In this document: in pieces, positions 6,399 to 7,280 of the stretch
Layout of the letters: every line of letters starts with the position of its first letter
How positions within the stretch are numbered: the stretch's first letter is position 1
Assembly: GCA_964568045.1 (NCBI GenBank)
Contig: CAZMOL010000076.1
Coordinates: forward strand, 1-7,280
Direction of reading: 5' to 3'
Origin: CAZDDA01 sp964568045
Lineage (GTDB): Bacteria; Bipolaricaulota; Bipolaricaulia; UBA7950; UBA9294
DNA: 7,280 nucleotides
Notes under the pieces: model-generated
What the model was told of the DNA's origin: nothing
The model's input: only the letters and a program-made list of their open reading frames with translations
The model's database searches: none
Position numbers and translations under genes: made by a program

Positions 6399-7280
6399 CT
6401 AGTTCAATTTGCCGATCGACCGTTCCACTGTTTCAATCAACGACCCTCCCCAAACCAGGTGGGTCGCTGTCTCAATGTGCTCGTACACCTCTTCGTCCTT
6501 CTTCAGAGCCGGAATCTGTTCGCGCACTGTGGTGTAGAGATCGGCCAGCGCTTCTGGGAGCGGCCTGTCGACGTATTCTTTCGCCTGGCAGGCGCACAGC
6601 AGTTCGATGGCGAGAATAGTCCCCACGTTTTCCACCACTTCTCTTAGATGCAACGCCGCATTGGTCCCCATACTGACGTGATCCTCCTGATCGCCGGAGA
6701 CAGGGATCGAGTCGACGCTGGAGGGGTGTGCCAGCACCTTGTTCTCAGACGCCAAACTGGCGGCGGTGTAGTGCGCGATCATGTAGCCGGAGTTAAGACC
6801 GGCATCCTGCACCAGGAACGGGGGAAGATCGCCATTGAGATCGGGATGGAGCAGACGATTGATCCGCCGCTCGGAGATGTTGCCCAATTCCGCCATCGCC
6901 AGCTTCAAATAGTCGGCGACAAGCGCGATCGGTTCTCCGTGGAAATTCCCACCGGAAAGGATCTCGTTCTTCTCCGGAAACACAAGAGGATTGTCGGTTG
7001 CCGCGTTGATTTCAACCTCAAGTACACCTGCGACATGCTCCAGCGCGGCTCGCACGGCGCCGTGCACTTGGGGAATGCACCTGAGGGAATACGCGTCTTG
7101 AACGCCTTGTTGTGATCCTGCGGGGACACTCGCTAGCAGCTTTCTCAAGTTCTTCGCCGATGAAATCTGCCCAGGATGAGGCCTGACATTCTGTATGTCC
7201 TCGGCGAACGCACTGGCCTTGCCATTCAGAACAAACACGCTCAGCGCACTCACCGCATCGCTTGACTCCACCAGGTGCCT
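6399..7280 (-). CDS. hutH: Histidine ammonia-lyase HutH, C-terminal part (5' end beyond window)
   Basis: The last 293 residues of an aromatic amino acid ammonia-lyase of about 510 residues. It removes ammonia non-oxidatively from L-histidine to give urocanate, the first step of histidine catabolism. The frame stays open to the window edge (RHLVESSDAV...), so the GTG at 7271 is an internal valine codon and not a start. Conserved active-site blocks are QDAYSLRCIPQVHGA (the Tyr280/Arg283 region of the P. putida enzyme), ATDNPLVF, SGGNFHGEP (Phe329 region), LNSGYMIAHYTAA and QEDHVSMG (Glu414 region). The Ala-Ser-Gly triad that forms the MIO cofactor, and the histidine separating HAL from PAL/TAL enzymes, lie upstream and cannot be checked. 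Adjacency to hutU, 26 nt downstream, makes histidine the likely substrate. Confidence 0.94.
   Translation of the reverse strand, partial: RHLVESSDAVSALSVFVLNGKASAFAEDIQNVRPHPGQISSAKNLRKLLASVPAGSQQGVQDAYSLRCIPQVHGAVRAALEHVAGVLEVEINAATDNPLVFPEKNEILSGGNFHGEPIALVADYLKLAMAELGNISERRINRLLHPDLNGDLPPFLVQDAGLNSGYMIAHYTAASLASENKVLAHPSSVDSIPVSGDQEDHVSMGTNAALHLREVVENVGTILAIELLCACQAKEYVDRPLPEALADLYTTVREQIPALKKDEEVYEHIETATHLVWGGSLIETVERSIGKLN

Noticed and set aside
7269..7271. GTG at 7271 as the hutH start codon
   Set aside because: The frame remains open to the window edge, and the N-terminal ~215 residues expected for HutH, including the MIO triad, are missing. The codon is an internal valine.
1..7280. 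A novel defence, mobile or RNA-based system
   Set aside because: I read both strands for repeats, IS ends, CRISPR arrays, tRNA/rRNA and toxin-antitoxin genes and saw none. Nearly every base belongs to recognisable metabolic genes.

Overview
The window is about 60% G+C, fully coding, and holds two convergent operons of ordinary bacterial metabolism. A run of exactly 100 Ns (3532-3631) shows that it comes from a scaffolded draft or metagenome assembly. The organism cannot be named from the sequence. A complete bacillithiol (BSH) pathway in high-GC DNA with GTG starts suggests a BSH-using lineage such as Deinococcus-Thermus, Acidobacteriota, Gemmatimonadota, Chlorobi/Bacteroidota or a related candidate phylum. 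It does not suggest a glutathione-using proteobacterium or a mycothiol-using actinobacterium.

Plus strand, 16-4687: a tightly packed operon, read as MBL-fold hydrolase, class I SAM-dependent methyltransferase, bshC, bshB, [gap], bshA. The first three junctions overlap by 4, 17 and 8 nt, which indicates co-transcription and probable translational coupling. BshA makes GlcNAc-malate from UDP-GlcNAc and L-malate, BshB removes the acetyl group, and BshC is the cysteine-adding step that gives bacillithiol. The methyltransferase overlapping bshC is the most interesting gene. Its position suggests it is the N-methyltransferase (NmbA-type) that converts bacillithiol to N-methyl-bacillithiol, the thiol described in green sulfur bacteria and also reported in Thermus. 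The leading MBL hydrolase may act on thioesters or persulfides of that thiol.

The gap removes the 3' end of bshB and the 5' end of bshA. The two pieces share a reading frame across the Ns only by chance, so the long ORF there is not a fusion protein. Comparison with usual family lengths puts the missing DNA at roughly 200 nt or more, so 100 N is a placeholder.

Minus strand, 7280-4702: a histidine-utilisation operon, hutH (3' part only, running off the right edge) followed after 26 nt by a complete hutU. HutH deaminates histidine to urocanate and HutU hydrates urocanate to imidazolone propionate. hutI and the later steps are not in the window. The two operons converge with only 14 nt between the bshA and hutU stop codons. 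No RNA genes, mobile elements, CRISPR arrays or long repeats were seen, and no non-coding stretch reaches 300 nt.
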